Below, one piece after another: positions 22,132-29,947 of a stretch of 37,637 bases of DNA (its first letter is position 1; every line of letters starts with the position of its first letter). Below the pieces are notes generated by a model that did no database searches, was not told the DNA's origin, and saw only the letters and a program-made list of their open reading frames with translations. The stretch covers positions 1 through 37,637 of the forward strand of contig NZ_NPIH01000092.1 in NCBI RefSeq assembly GCF_012275575.1. Direction: 5' to 3'. The position numbers and the translations under genes are program-made. Source of the stretch: Paraburkholderia sp. SG-MS1. GTDB lineage: Bacteria; Pseudomonadota; Gammaproteobacteria; Burkholderiales; Burkholderiaceae.

Positions 22132-23283
22132 TCAGTGCGCGGTAGCCGTTTGCACTTTCTTGCCCTTGCCGCTGCGCTGAATCTCGTCGAGCTTGATTTC
22201 GACGTGACGCGAGAACACGTATTCAGCCGGGCGCTGCTTGCCCAAAGGAATGTCCTTCGTGAAAGCGCCCATGGTCTTAGGACCACGCAGGCTCACCCTC
22301 AACGCCTTCAGCGGATGCGCAACCGTATCCATCACGGCGGTCGCTTCGAAGCCGCAGTGCACCATGCAGTCGGCGCACTTTTCGTAGTTGCCCGTGCCGT
22401 ATTTTTCCCACTCCGTGGTTTCCATCAACTCCTTGAAGGTCTTCACATAACCTTCGCCCACCAGATAGCACGGCTTTTGCCAGCCAAACACCGTACGCGC
22501 CGGGTTGCCCCACGGCGTGCATTCATACGTCTGATTGCCGGCCAGGAAGTCGAGAAACAAGTCTGACTGGCTGAACGACCAGTTCTTGCCATTGTTGCCG
22601 CGCTTGAAAATTTCGCGGAACAGATGCTTGGTCTTGTCGCGGTTCAGGAAGTGCTGCTGGTCCGGCGCGCGTTCGTACGCATAGCCCGGCGAAACGGTGA
22701 TGCCGTCCACACCCATCGGGCCCAGCGTGTCAAAAAACGCAGCGACGCGTTCCGGCACCGCGTCGTTGAACAGCGTGCAGTTGATGTTCACGCGAAAGCC
22801 CCGGCGCTTGGCTTCGCGAATCGCGGCCACGGCCTTTTCGTACACGCCTTCCTGCGACACCGAGTGATCGTGCGCTTCCTTGTCGCCGTCGAGATGAACC
22901 GACCAGACGAAGTACGGATTCGGCTCGTAGTCATCCATCTTTTTTTCCATCAGCAGCGCGTTCGTGCACAGGTACACGAACTTCTTGCGCGCGATGATGC
23001 CCTTCACGATCTGCGGCATTTCCTTGTGCAGCAGCGGCTCGCCCCCGGCGATCGACACCACGGGCGCGCCGCATTCGTCGACCGCGCCGAGGCACTCTTC
23101 CAGCGACAGACGCTGGTTCAGGATGGGGTCCGGATAATCGATTTTGCCGCAGCCGTTGCAGGCGAGATTGCAGCGGAACAGCGGCTCCAGCATCAGGGCA
23201 AGCGGGTAGCGTTTGTTGCCGGAGAAGTGCTGACGCATGATGTATGCGCCGACCCGGACTTTCTGCAGCATAGGAATAGACAA
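22132..23283 (-). CDS. hpnH: HpnH, radical SAM adenosylhopane synthase
   Basis: 383 residues. The start is a TTG at 23283 (read as Met, MSIPMLQKVRVGAYIMRQH) because AAGGAGGA lies immediately upstream and homologues begin the same way; the ATG at 23271 is too far from it. The radical SAM cluster motif C-x3-C-x2-C is FRCNLACNGCGKID (Cys38, Cys42, Cys45), followed by the SAM-binding VVSIAGGEPLLHKEM block. The C-terminal region contains CADCMVHCGFEATAVMD. HpnH transfers the 5'-deoxyadenosyl group to hopene, giving adenosylhopane, the first step of side-chain extension. The ribosome-binding site overlaps the ispH stop codon, so translation is coupled to ispH. It works just before HpnG. Confidence 0.95.
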   Translation of the reverse strand: MSIPMLQKVRVGAYIMRQHFSGNKRYPLALMLEPLFRCNLACNGCGKIDYPDPILNQRLSLEECLGAVDECGAPVVSIAGGEPLLHKEMPQIVKGIIARKKFVYLCTNALLMEKKMDDYEPNPYFVWSVHLDGDKEAHDHSVSQEGVYEKAVAAIREAKRRGFRVNINCTLFNDAVPERVAAFFDTLGPMGVDGITVSPGYAYERAPDQQHFLNRDKTKHLFREIFKRGNNGKNWSFSQSDLFLDFLAGNQTYECTPWGNPARTVFGWQKPCYLVGEGYVKTFKELMETTEWEKYGTGNYEKCADCMVHCGFEATAVMDTVAHPLKALRVSLRGPKTMGAFTKDIPLGKQRPAEYVFSRHVEIKLDEIQRSGKGKKVQTATAH

Positions 23284-23293
23284 GATGTCCTCC

Positions 23294-24238
23294 TTAAACT
23301 TCGCGTGCGGCCACGGGTTGCATCAGCTTTGATGGCAACTTGAACTCGACCTTTTCTTCACGGCCCGCCATCGTCGTGACATCGACGGGGCCCAATGCGC
23401 TCAGCGCATCGATGACGTTTTTGACCATCTCTTCCGGCGCCGATGCACCGGCCGTGATGCCGACGGTCTGCACGTTGGCAAACCATTCCGGCTTCACTTC
23501 CGAACCGTCGGCGACGAGGTAGCTCGCCACGCCGCTTTCGCTGCCGATCTCGCGCAGCCGGTTCGAGTTGGAACTGTTGGTCGCGCCTACCACCAACAGC
23601 ACGTCGACCTGCTTGCTCAACTCGCGCACTGCCGCCTGGCGGTTTTGCGTCGCGTAGCAGATGTCGCGCGTATCGGGGCCGACGATATTGGTGAACCGGC
23701 GCAGCAGCGCGTCGATGATGCCGCGCGTGTCGTCCACTGAGAGCGTAGTCTGCGTGACATACGCGAGCGGCGCGTCGAGCGGCAGGTCCAGATGCGCGAC
23801 CTCGGCCTCGCTCTGCACCAGCAGCACCTTGCCGGGGATCTGACCGATCGTGCCTTCTACTTCGGGATGCCCCGCGTGGCCGATCAGGATCAGCGTGCGC
23901 CCGGCGCCGACATATTGACGGCCTTGCACATGTACTTTGGTGACGAGCGGGCAGGTTGCGTCGAGCACGTCGAGACCGCGCGCTTCTGCATCCCGTTCGA
24001 CGGTTTGGGCAACGCCATGCGCGCTGAAAATCGCCACGGCGCCTTGTGGCACTTCGTCGAGCTCCTCGACGAAGCGCGCGCCTTTCTCGCGCAGATTGTC
24101 GACCACGTGGCGATTGTGGACGATCTCGTGACGGACATACACGGGCGCGCCGTGTTGCTGTAACGCGCGATCGACGATTTCGATTGCGCGAACAACACCC
24201 GCACAAAAGCCGCGGGGCTGGGCAAGGATGACTCGCAT
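23294..24238 (-). CDS. ispH: 4-hydroxy-3-methylbut-2-enyl diphosphate reductase (hopanoid-linked copy)
   Basis: 314 residues from [15 protein letters not shown] at 24238. With this start the iron-sulfur cysteines fall at Cys12 and Cys96 exactly as in the Escherichia coli enzyme, with the third at Cys194 (DICYATQNR), and the diphosphate-binding histidines at His41 (EIVHN) and His74 (SAHGV). An ATG at 24307 in the same frame would add 23 residues and cannot be ruled out; neither has a strong ribosome-binding site. IspH makes IPP and DMAPP in the last step of the MEP pathway. It is co-transcribed with hpnH, so precursor supply is tied to hopanoid synthesis. A housekeeping ispH is expected elsewhere in such genomes; this would be the extra copy. 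Confidence 0.93.
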   Translation of the reverse strand: MRVILAQPRGFCAGVVRAIEIVDRALQQHGAPVYVRHEIVHNRHVVDNLREKGARFVEELDEVPQGAVAIFSAHGVAQTVERDAEARGLDVLDATCPLVTKVHVQGRQYVGAGRTLILIGHAGHPEVEGTIGQIPGKVLLVQSEAEVAHLDLPLDAPLAYVTQTTLSVDDTRGIIDALLRRFTNIVGPDTRDICYATQNRQAAVRELSKQVDVLLVVGATNSSNSNRLREIGSESGVASYLVADGSEVKPEWFANVQTVGITAGASAPEEMVKNVIDALSALGPVDVTTMAGREEKVEFKLPSKLMQPVAAREV

Positions 24239-24572
24239 AGGTTGGCGAACTCCGACTGACGCGGGTCCCGAAGAAGTCGGTAACTCTGACTTTATCGCCG
24301 CGACCATCTAATTAGTTGACGTCTTGAGCCCCGGCGACGGGCCGGTACAGCAAAACCAAACGCGCATTCTAACGCTATCAGGCCAGCTTTGCTTTTGGCG
24401 CGCCCTTGAGTGGCGCGCCTGCTGCAGCCGCGGCCTGCCTTGCGAAGGCTGCGGGAATCGTGCATGCGGTAATGATTGCACGCTGCATCGGTTGGACGGA
24501 ACCCTTAAACTACAAGGTCCCTGCGGAGCGCATCAGCGAGCCGCATTACAGAATGGTTTCGAGGCTCGCTGG
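24239..24572. other. Divergent intergenic region between ispH and hpnC
   Basis: About 334 bases (265 if the longer ispH start is used). It should hold both promoters. I see no convincing -35/-10 pair for hpnC (TTGGAC at 24492 and TACAAG at 24511 are only 13 bases apart) and no operator-like palindrome. Confidence 0.35.
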
Positions 24573-25439
24573 ATGGACGTCGACCAGTACGAAAATTTTC
24601 CGATCCCGAGCGTGCTGCTGCCAAAGGCGCTGCGTGCGCCAGTCGATATTATCTATCAGGTTGTCCGTACCGCGGCCGATATTGCCGACGAGGGCGACTG
24701 GAGCGCCGTCGAGCGGCATGCCCGTCTCGCCGATCTCCGGGCCGGCCTGGACGCGGTGGCGCAGCGGCGTGCGGCGCCGGTTCATCCGCTGCTGTTCGGC
24801 AAACTCGCCGGCGTGGTGGCTCAGTACGAATTGCCGCTCGCGCCGTTCTACGAGTTGCTCGACGCCTGCGCGCAGGACATCGGCACTCGCCGCTACGGCG
24901 ACCGCGCCGCGCTGCTCGACTATTGCCGCCGCTCGGCGAACCCGCTCGGGCACCTGATGCTGCATCTGGTGGACGCGGCCACGCCGGACAATCTCGCCGA
25001 CGCCGACGCAATCTGCACGGCGTCGCAACTGATCAGCTTCTGGCTGGACGTCGCGGCCGACTGGAAAAGAGACCGCTTGTATCTGCCGCTCGCGGATCTG
25101 CGGCGCTTTGGCGTGACCGAGGCGCAGATCGCCAACGGCATCGTCGACGACGCCTGGCGGGCGCTGATGACGCACGAAGTGTCATTCGTGCGGGACATGC
25201 TGGTGCGCAGCGCGCCGCTCGCGCTGCGAATTCCGGGGCGGCTCGGCATCGAGTTGTGCGTCGCCGTGCATGGCGGGCTGCGCTTTCTCGAGCGAATCGA
25301 GAAGGCGGGCTACGACGTGTTTCGCGAGCGTCCGGTGCTCAACACATTTGACTGGTGCGTGGTCGCGCTGCGCGCGGTGGTGATGCGGCTGTCGCGGCGC
25401 GTTGGCGTACCGGCGCAATCAATCGAGGGTAAAGCTTAA
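24573..25439 (+). CDS. hpnC: HpnC, squalene synthase-like hydroxysqualene synthase
   Basis: 288 residues from the ATG at 24573 (MDVDQYENFPIPSVLLPKALR). The frame is open from 24324 but that part is Cys-rich, has no homologous look and lacks a start signal. The fold is the squalene/phytoene synthase type. The first Asp-rich motif reads VVRTAADIADEGDW; family members usually have DDIADE, so its first Asp is Ala35 here. The second motif, SFWLDVAADWKRDRLYLP, keeps its Asp residues. HpnC converts presqualene diphosphate from HpnD into hydroxysqualene, which HpnE reduces. The stop overlaps the hpnB start by one base (TAATG). The gene diverges from ispH with a 334-base gap. Confidence 0.9.
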   Translation: MDVDQYENFPIPSVLLPKALRAPVDIIYQVVRTAADIADEGDWSAVERHARLADLRAGLDAVAQRRAAPVHPLLFGKLAGVVAQYELPLAPFYELLDACAQDIGTRRYGDRAALLDYCRRSANPLGHLMLHLVDAATPDNLADADAICTASQLISFWLDVAADWKRDRLYLPLADLRRFGVTEAQIANGIVDDAWRALMTHEVSFVRDMLVRSAPLALRIPGRLGIELCVAVHGGLRFLERIEKAGYDVFRERPVLNTFDWCVVALRAVVMRLSRRVGVPAQSIEGKA

Positions 25440-26611
25440 TGGCGGCGGTTCTGTTTGTTCTTTCGTGTGTTTCCCTGCTGATCTGGGGCGTACTGCTGCT
25501 CGGGCGCGGCGGCTTCTGGCGCGCGCGTCCCGCCGCGCCGCTGACCGTCGCGCCGCGCGCGACGTGGCCCGCGGTAGCCGCCGTGGTGCCGGCCCGCAAT
25601 GAGGTCGACGTGATCGCCGAGGCGGTCACGACGCTGCTGCAGCAAGACTATGCCGGCGCGTTCCACGTGATCGTCGTCGACGACCACAGCACCGACGGTA
25701 CCGCCGACGCCGCCCGCGCGGCCGCGCTGCAGCTGCAGTGCCCGGACCGGCTGACCGTGTTGAGCGCAAAGCCGCTGCCGCCGGGCTGGTCCGGCAAGGT
25801 ATGGGCACAGTCGCAGGGCATCGAAGCCGTGCGCACGCTCGGCCTGCCTGCCGATTTCCTGCTGCTCACCGACGCCGACATCGGCCATCCCACGGACGCG
25901 GTCAAGCAGCTCGTCGCCCGCGCGGACGTGGAAAAGCGCGATCTGGTCTCGCTGATGGTGCGTCTGCGCTGCGATTCGTTCTGGGAGAAGGCGCTGATCC
26001 CGGCCTTCGTGTTCTTCTTCGCCAAGCTGTACCCGTTCGCGTGGGTCAACAACCCGCGCAATCGCACCGCGGCGGCGGCGGGCGGCTGCATGCTGGTGCG
26101 ACGCAGCGCGCTAGAAGAGGCCGGCGGCATCGAGTCGATCCGCGCCGAACTGATCGACGATTGCAGCCTGGCCGCGCGCATCAAACACCGCGGCACGGGA
26201 CGTCATCCGATCCGGCTGGATGTCGCGGCGCGTAGCGTGTCGCTGCGTCCGTACGATAGCTGGCGCGAGATCTGGAACATGATCGCGCGTACCGCCTTCA
26301 CGCAGTTGCATTACTCGCCGCTGCTGCTGGCAGGCACGCTGGCCGGTATGACGATCATCTATCTGATGCCGCCCGTCGCCGCGCTGGTGCTCGGTCCGTT
26401 GGGCTGGCCTGCGTGGCTCGCGTGGGCGGCGATGTGCTGCGCGTATGCGCCGATGCTCCGCTACTATCGCCGCTCGCCGTTGTGGGCGCCGTTTCTGCCG
26501 CTGGTGGCGCTGTTTTATGTCGGCGCGACGTGTGCGTCGGCGGTGCGTTACTGGCGCGGCAAGGGCGGTCAGTGGAAGGCGCGCGTTCAGGCGCCGGTGC
26601 AGGAGCGTTGA
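25439..26611 (+). CDS. hpnB: HpnB, hopene-associated family 2 glycosyltransferase
   Basis: 390 residues. An N-terminal membrane helix (AVLFVLSCVSLLIWGVLLLG) is followed by a GT2 domain: AVVPARNEVDVIAEAVTTLL, VIVVDDHSTDGTADAA (nucleotide-binding DDHS), LTDADIGHPTDAV (DxD-like) and AELIDDCSLAARIKHRG (catalytic ED/DD-like motif and RxxR-like region). At least two C-terminal membrane segments follow (about residues 300-385). Position in hopanoid clusters and this layout define HpnB, but its sugar donor and acceptor are not settled; attaching a sugar to ribosylhopane or bacteriohopanetetrol is the usual proposal. It overlaps hpnC by one base and is followed by a terminator at 26638-26667. Confidence 0.9.
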   Translation: MAAVLFVLSCVSLLIWGVLLLGRGGFWRARPAAPLTVAPRATWPAVAAVVPARNEVDVIAEAVTTLLQQDYAGAFHVIVVDDHSTDGTADAARAAALQLQCPDRLTVLSAKPLPPGWSGKVWAQSQGIEAVRTLGLPADFLLLTDADIGHPTDAVKQLVARADVEKRDLVSLMVRLRCDSFWEKALIPAFVFFFAKLYPFAWVNNPRNRTAAAAGGCMLVRRSALEEAGGIESIRAELIDDCSLAARIKHRGTGRHPIRLDVAARSVSLRPYDSWREIWNMIARTAFTQLHYSPLLLAGTLAGMTIIYLMPPVAALVLGPLGWPAWLAWAAMCCAYAPMLRYYRRSPLWAPFLPLVALFYVGATCASAVRYWRGKGGQWKARVQAPVQER

Positions 26612-26637
26612 CGCGGCACGGTTGAATCGATTGGGTG

Positions 26638-26667
26638 AAAAAAAGCGGCACTACGGCGCCGCTTTTT
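26638..26667. terminator. Bidirectional terminator after hpnB
   Basis: AAAAGCGGC (26641-26649) pairs with GCCGCTTTTT (26658-26667) around an 8-base loop, with A-run before and T-run after. It separates convergent hpnB and the 198-residue hypothetical gene. Confidence 0.8.
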
Positions 26668-26670
26668 ATT

Positions 26671-27267
26671 TCACTGCGTCAGCAGCATGTAGAGCTGAAT
26701 CACCACGTCAGGCGAAAACTGGAACGGCACCCAGCCGTGGCCGGTGTGGCGCATCACCAGCAGGCGGTCGCCGTTCGACTGCTTCTGCACGGCCATGACC
26801 GGGTTCTTCGTCGAGACGAATTGCCAGCCCGGCGGGATGCCCGGCGGCTGCTCGAGCGTCATCGACGCGCGCGCGTTCGACAATTCCTCGATCAGTCGGC
26901 CGATCTGATCCGGGCGCAGCGCAACCATCTGGTTGCCGATCTTCATCGTGATCTCGTCCTGCGACGGGCGATCGATTTCCAGCGTGGGCTGGAGTTGCAC
27001 GGCCGACTGTTCCGCCGGCGGCTCGCCGGCCGGTTCGGGCACGGGCTCGCCGGAGACCGGCGCATTGTCCTCGACGAGTGCGGGCGCGGCCGTCTCGGAC
27101 GCAACCGTCTGCGCCGTGAATTCGGGCGCGACGTCCTCGGCAGGTGCGTGCGGCGCTGCGCTCTGTGCGGGTGTCTCGGGGATGTTTTCGGGCTGCTGGG
27201 CCACGACAGCCTGAATGAGCTGGTCGACGCCCATTTCCAGCGCGCCGAGCTGTTCGTGAAGGTTCAT
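26671..27267 (-). CDS. Hypothetical protein, 198 residues, disordered linker plus C-terminal domain
   Basis: From the ATG at 27267 (MNLHEQLGALEMGVDQLIQAVV). A short N-terminal helix is followed by a long Pro/Ala/Glu-rich, probably disordered stretch (residues 25-95), then a compact C-terminal domain (residues 100-198) with DEITMKIGNQMVALRPDQIGRLIEELSNARASM and GWQFVSTKNPVMAVQKQ. There is no signal peptide or membrane helix, so it should be cytosolic. I do not recognise a family. It lies between hpnA and hpnB, 143 bases downstream of hpnA on the same strand after a hairpin, so it may or may not be co-expressed with the hopanoid genes. Confidence 0.7.
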   Translation of the reverse strand: MNLHEQLGALEMGVDQLIQAVVAQQPENIPETPAQSAAPHAPAEDVAPEFTAQTVASETAAPALVEDNAPVSGEPVPEPAGEPPAEQSAVQLQPTLEIDRPSQDEITMKIGNQMVALRPDQIGRLIEELSNARASMTLEQPPGIPPGWQFVSTKNPVMAVQKQSNGDRLLVMRHTGHGWVPFQFSPDVVIQLYMLLTQ

Positions 27268-27360
27268 GCGAGGTTTCTCTGGTAAGACCCGCGATTTTAC
27301 CTGCTGCGCCGGAGGCTTTGACCTGTCGCGGACACGGGACTTGTAACAAAATGCTTACGG

Positions 27361-27383
27361 CCGCACCGGATCGTCCGGTGCGG
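27361..27383 (-). terminator. Perfect hairpin downstream of hpnA
   Basis: CCGCACCGGA and TCCGGTGCGG form a perfect 10-bp stem around a 3-base loop, 27 bases past the hpnA stop. On the minus strand a short T-rich stretch (CATTTTG) follows about 8 bases later, so termination is likely but not classical. Confidence 0.5.
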
Positions 27384-27410
27384 CGCGAGGGCCGAGCTTG
27401 ACGCGGCGCG

Positions 27411-28421
27411 TCAGGGCTTCAGGTAGCCGGCCTCGCGAAACCATTCGAGCGCGTCGCTCAAACCTTCGCGATAGGGCCGCGCACGATAGCCGAGTTCGCG
27501 TTCCGCTTTCGCCGAGGTGAAGTACATCTTGTTTTTCGACATCTTCAGGCCGTCGACGGTGACAAACGGTTCGCGTTTGGTGATCTTGGCGACCGCTTCC
27601 GCGCCCATCGCGAGTGGATAGAGCGGCCAGCGCGGCAAGCTGAGTGTCGGTGCCTTGCGGCCGGTCAGTGCGGCGATGTCCGCGAGCATCTGCTGAAGCG
27701 GCAGATTTTCGCCGCCGAGAATATAGCGCTCGCCGATCTTGCCGCGTTCGAGCGCGAGAAAGTGGCCGGCCGCGACGTCGTCCACATGCACGAGGTTCAG
27801 GCCGGTATCGACGAACGCGGGAATCTTGCCGAGGGCCGCCTCGACGATGATGCGCCCGGTCGGTGTCGGCTTGACGTCGCGCGGGCCGATCGGCGTGGAC
27901 GGATTGACGATCACCGCCGGCAGCCTGTCCTCGGCGATCATCCGCTCCACCGCGCGCTCGGCCAGCACCTTGCTGCGCTTGTACACGCCGATCGCCTGGT
28001 CGGCTTTGAGCGGCGAGGTTTCGTCGGCGGACTGGCCCGAACTCGTCACCTTGAGCGTCGCCACGCTGCTCGTGTAGACGATGCGTTCGACGCCTTCCTT
28101 CAGCGCCGCGCGCATGGTCGCCTCGGTGCCCTCGAGATTCGAGCGCTCGATCTCGCTCGGGTCGGGTGCCCACAGCCGGTAGTCGGCCGCCACGTGCAGT
28201 AGATAGCGCACGCCGCGCAGTGCGTTGCGCATCGACGCTTCGTCACGCATGTCGCCGACGACGATTTCCGCATCCAGCGCCTCGACGTTCCGGCGCGAGC
28301 TGGTGGCGCGCACCAGCACGCGCACCTTGAAGCCCTTCTGTTGCGCGATGCGCGCCACCGACGAGCCGACGAAGCCGGAAGCGCCGGTCACGAGCACTAG
28401 ATCGCGATTATGTTCGGTCAT
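27411..28421 (-). CDS. hpnA: HpnA, hopanoid-associated NAD-dependent epimerase/reductase-like protein
   Basis: 336 residues from the ATG at 28421 (MTEHNRDLVLVTGASGFVGSSV); the open stretch upstream to 28520 is not used because the conserved fold starts here and GGAAA lies upstream. It is an extended short-chain dehydrogenase: TGASGFVG cofactor loop near residue 12, YLLHVAADYRLW, VERIVYTSSVATL, the catalytic YKRSK (Tyr-x3-Lys) and VNPSTPIGPRD. The C-terminal part contains YILGGENLPL. HpnA is conserved in hopanoid clusters as a putative sugar epimerase or reductase acting on the side chain, but its exact reaction is unknown. It is divergent from acyP and in a separate unit from hpnB. Confidence 0.9.
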   Translation of the reverse strand: MTEHNRDLVLVTGASGFVGSSVARIAQQKGFKVRVLVRATSSRRNVEALDAEIVVGDMRDEASMRNALRGVRYLLHVAADYRLWAPDPSEIERSNLEGTEATMRAALKEGVERIVYTSSVATLKVTSSGQSADETSPLKADQAIGVYKRSKVLAERAVERMIAEDRLPAVIVNPSTPIGPRDVKPTPTGRIIVEAALGKIPAFVDTGLNLVHVDDVAAGHFLALERGKIGERYILGGENLPLQQMLADIAALTGRKAPTLSLPRWPLYPLAMGAEAVAKITKREPFVTVDGLKMSKNKMYFTSAKAERELGYRARPYREGLSDALEWFREAGYLKP

Positions 28422-28556
28422 TCTGTTTCCATTTCCTGCATGACAGTCGACGGATTGTACGTGGCGCGCACGCGGTGTGGCGCGCCGCCAGCCTCGAACG
28501 GCAGCGAACAGGCCGTCCAACCTGCACGAGGTCGAGCAGCCTCGCCGCGACGCGAC

Positions 28557-28571
28557 TAGAATGCCGGCTTG
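28557..28571 (+). promoter_or_regulatory. Probable -10 and start region of acyP
   Basis: TAGAAT at 28557-28562 is a good sigma-70 -10, 32 bases before the acyP ATG. The bases CTAGAATGCCGGCTTG (28556-28571) recur exactly at 30315-30330, upstream of the RarD-type gene. Confidence 0.45.
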
Positions 28572-28594
28572 AAAGATTGTGAGGAGAAGACGGC

Positions 28595-28888
28595 ATGGCC
28601 CCGGATCTGGATCAGCGGATCGAAACGTATCACGTGCACGTACGCGGCTTGGTGCAGGGCGTCGGCTTTCGCCACGCGACAGTGCGGCAGGCGCACGCGC
28701 TCGGCATCAAGGGATGGGTCGCGAACCTCGACGACGGTTCCGTCGAAGCGATGCTGCAGGGTCCGGCCAATCAGGTCGACCGGATGCTGTCGTGGCTGCG
28801 TCACGGGCCGCCCGCGGCGCGCGTGACGGAAGTGAGCGGCGAAGAGCGCCCGACGGAAAAACGCTACGAGCGTTTCGAGCAGCACTGA
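28595..28888 (+). CDS. acyP: Acylphosphatase
   Basis: 97 residues, normal length. The signature VRGLVQGVGFRHATVRQA gives the phosphate-binding loop with catalytic Arg in GVGFR, and GIKGWVANLDDGSVEAMLQG carries the second motif with the catalytic Asn (VANLDDG). The enzyme hydrolyses acyl phosphates such as carbamoyl phosphate and 1,3-bisphosphoglycerate in the cytosol. GGAG lies before the ATG at 28595. It is a single-gene unit closed by a very strong terminator and is divergent from hpnA; no functional link to hopanoids is apparent. Confidence 0.93.
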   Translation: MAPDLDQRIETYHVHVRGLVQGVGFRHATVRQAHALGIKGWVANLDDGSVEAMLQGPANQVDRMLSWLRHGPPAARVTEVSGEERPTEKRYERFEQH

Positions 28889-28899
28889 GCGGAGCAGCG

Positions 28900-28941
28900 A
28901 AAAAAGGCGGCGCGCCATCGGCACGGCGCGCCGCCTTTTTT
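28900..28941. terminator. Very strong bidirectional terminator
   Basis: AAAAAAGGCGGCGCGCC, an 8-base loop and GGCGCGCCGCCTTTTTT form a perfect 17-bp stem including the A/T-runs. It ends convergent acyP and egtD transcripts. Confidence 0.9.
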
Positions 28942-28966
28942 CGTGTGTGTCGAGATGCGTCAGCGT

Positions 28967-29947
28967 CTATTGCGCCACCAGCAGACTCTCCGCAAAGCCC
29001 CATTCGTCCTCGATCCACTGATGGCTGCACACGAAGCCTGCACCGTCGGCAATCGCGGGCATTTCCTCCGCGCGATACTTGTGGCTGCTCTCGGTCCAGA
29101 TCGTTTCGCCTTGTTTGAGCGATACCGTCAACTGCGCCGCGCCGATGCGCGCCGTGATATCACGCTTCGCCCGCAGATGCATCTCGATGCTGCGCGCGTC
29201 GGGATTGAAGCGCGCGACGTGCTCGAACGCGTCGAGCGGTAAGTCGCCATCGAGTTCGCGGTTGATACGCGCGAGCAGATTCAGATTGAACGACGCGGTC
29301 ACGCCGATCGAATCGTCGTAGGCGGCCACCAGCACCGGCGTCGGCTTGATCAAATCCGTGCCGAGCAGCAACGCGTCGCCGGGCGCGAGCATGTTGCGGA
29401 TTTCACGCAGAAAGCGCGTGGCCGCGAGTCTGCCGAAATTGCCGATGGTACTGCCGAGAAACAGAACGAGTAACCGCTCGTCCGGCGCGCGCTGCTTGCT
29501 CACTTCGGCGAGACCGGCCAGATAGTCACGCTCATAGCCGACGATCGAAATCCGCTCGATGTCGCCGAGTTCACGTCTGCAAAGCTGCAGCGCACTGCGC
29601 GAAATTTCAATCGGGCAGTAAGAAGTGGGGCGCTTTTTACACAGTGCTTCAAGAATGCGCCGCGTTTTCCGGCCGCTGCCGCTGCCGAGTTCGGCGACGG
29701 TCACGTCATGCGGCAGATGCTCGACGATGTCCACGGCGTGCTCTGCGAGCAGCCGTTCCTCGGCGCGCGTCACGCCATATTCGGGCAATACGGTGATCAC
29801 TTCAAAGAGCGCGGAGCCCACTTCGTCGTACAGATATTTCGACGGCAGCTCTTTCTGCGGCGCGTGGGTAAGTCCCGCGCGCACCTCGGCGGCGAAGGCG
29901 GAGCGTAGGTCGGGCGAGGCGTCGTGCGATAGGGCTGGCTGGGTCAT
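28967..29947 (-). CDS. egtD: EgtD-type L-histidine N-alpha-methyltransferase
   Basis: 326 residues from the ATG at 29947 (MTQPALSHDASPDLRS), which has GGAG 5 bases upstream; in-frame ATGs at 29965 and further up to 30121 are less likely. Family blocks are GLTHAPQKELPSKYLYDEVGSALFE, VAELGSGSGRKTRRIL (SAM-binding GSGSG), YCPIEISRSAL, LLVLFLGSTIGNFGR and ETIWTESSHKYRAEEM. EgtD trimethylates histidine to hercynine, the first step of ergothioneine synthesis, and acts in the cytosol. In related genomes it is often next to egtB (the sulfoxide synthase), which is absent here: upstream lies a transporter gene on the other strand. Whether ergothioneine or only hercynine is made depends on genes outside the window. 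Confidence 0.93.
   Translation of the reverse strand: MTQPALSHDASPDLRSAFAAEVRAGLTHAPQKELPSKYLYDEVGSALFEVITVLPEYGVTRAEERLLAEHAVDIVEHLPHDVTVAELGSGSGRKTRRILEALCKKRPTSYCPIEISRSALQLCRRELGDIERISIVGYERDYLAGLAEVSKQRAPDERLLVLFLGSTIGNFGRLAATRFLREIRNMLAPGDALLLGTDLIKPTPVLVAAYDDSIGVTASFNLNLLARINRELDGDLPLDAFEHVARFNPDARSIEMHLRAKRDITARIGAAQLTVSLKQGETIWTESSHKYRAEEMPAIADGAGFVCSHQWIEDEWGFAESLLVAQ

Noticed and set aside
24324..24572. N-terminal extension of hpnC with many cysteines (C-rich block)
   Set aside because: At first sight a zinc-finger-like region, but it lacks a start signal, lies in the divergent promoter region and is absent from the family; the real start is the ATG at 24573.
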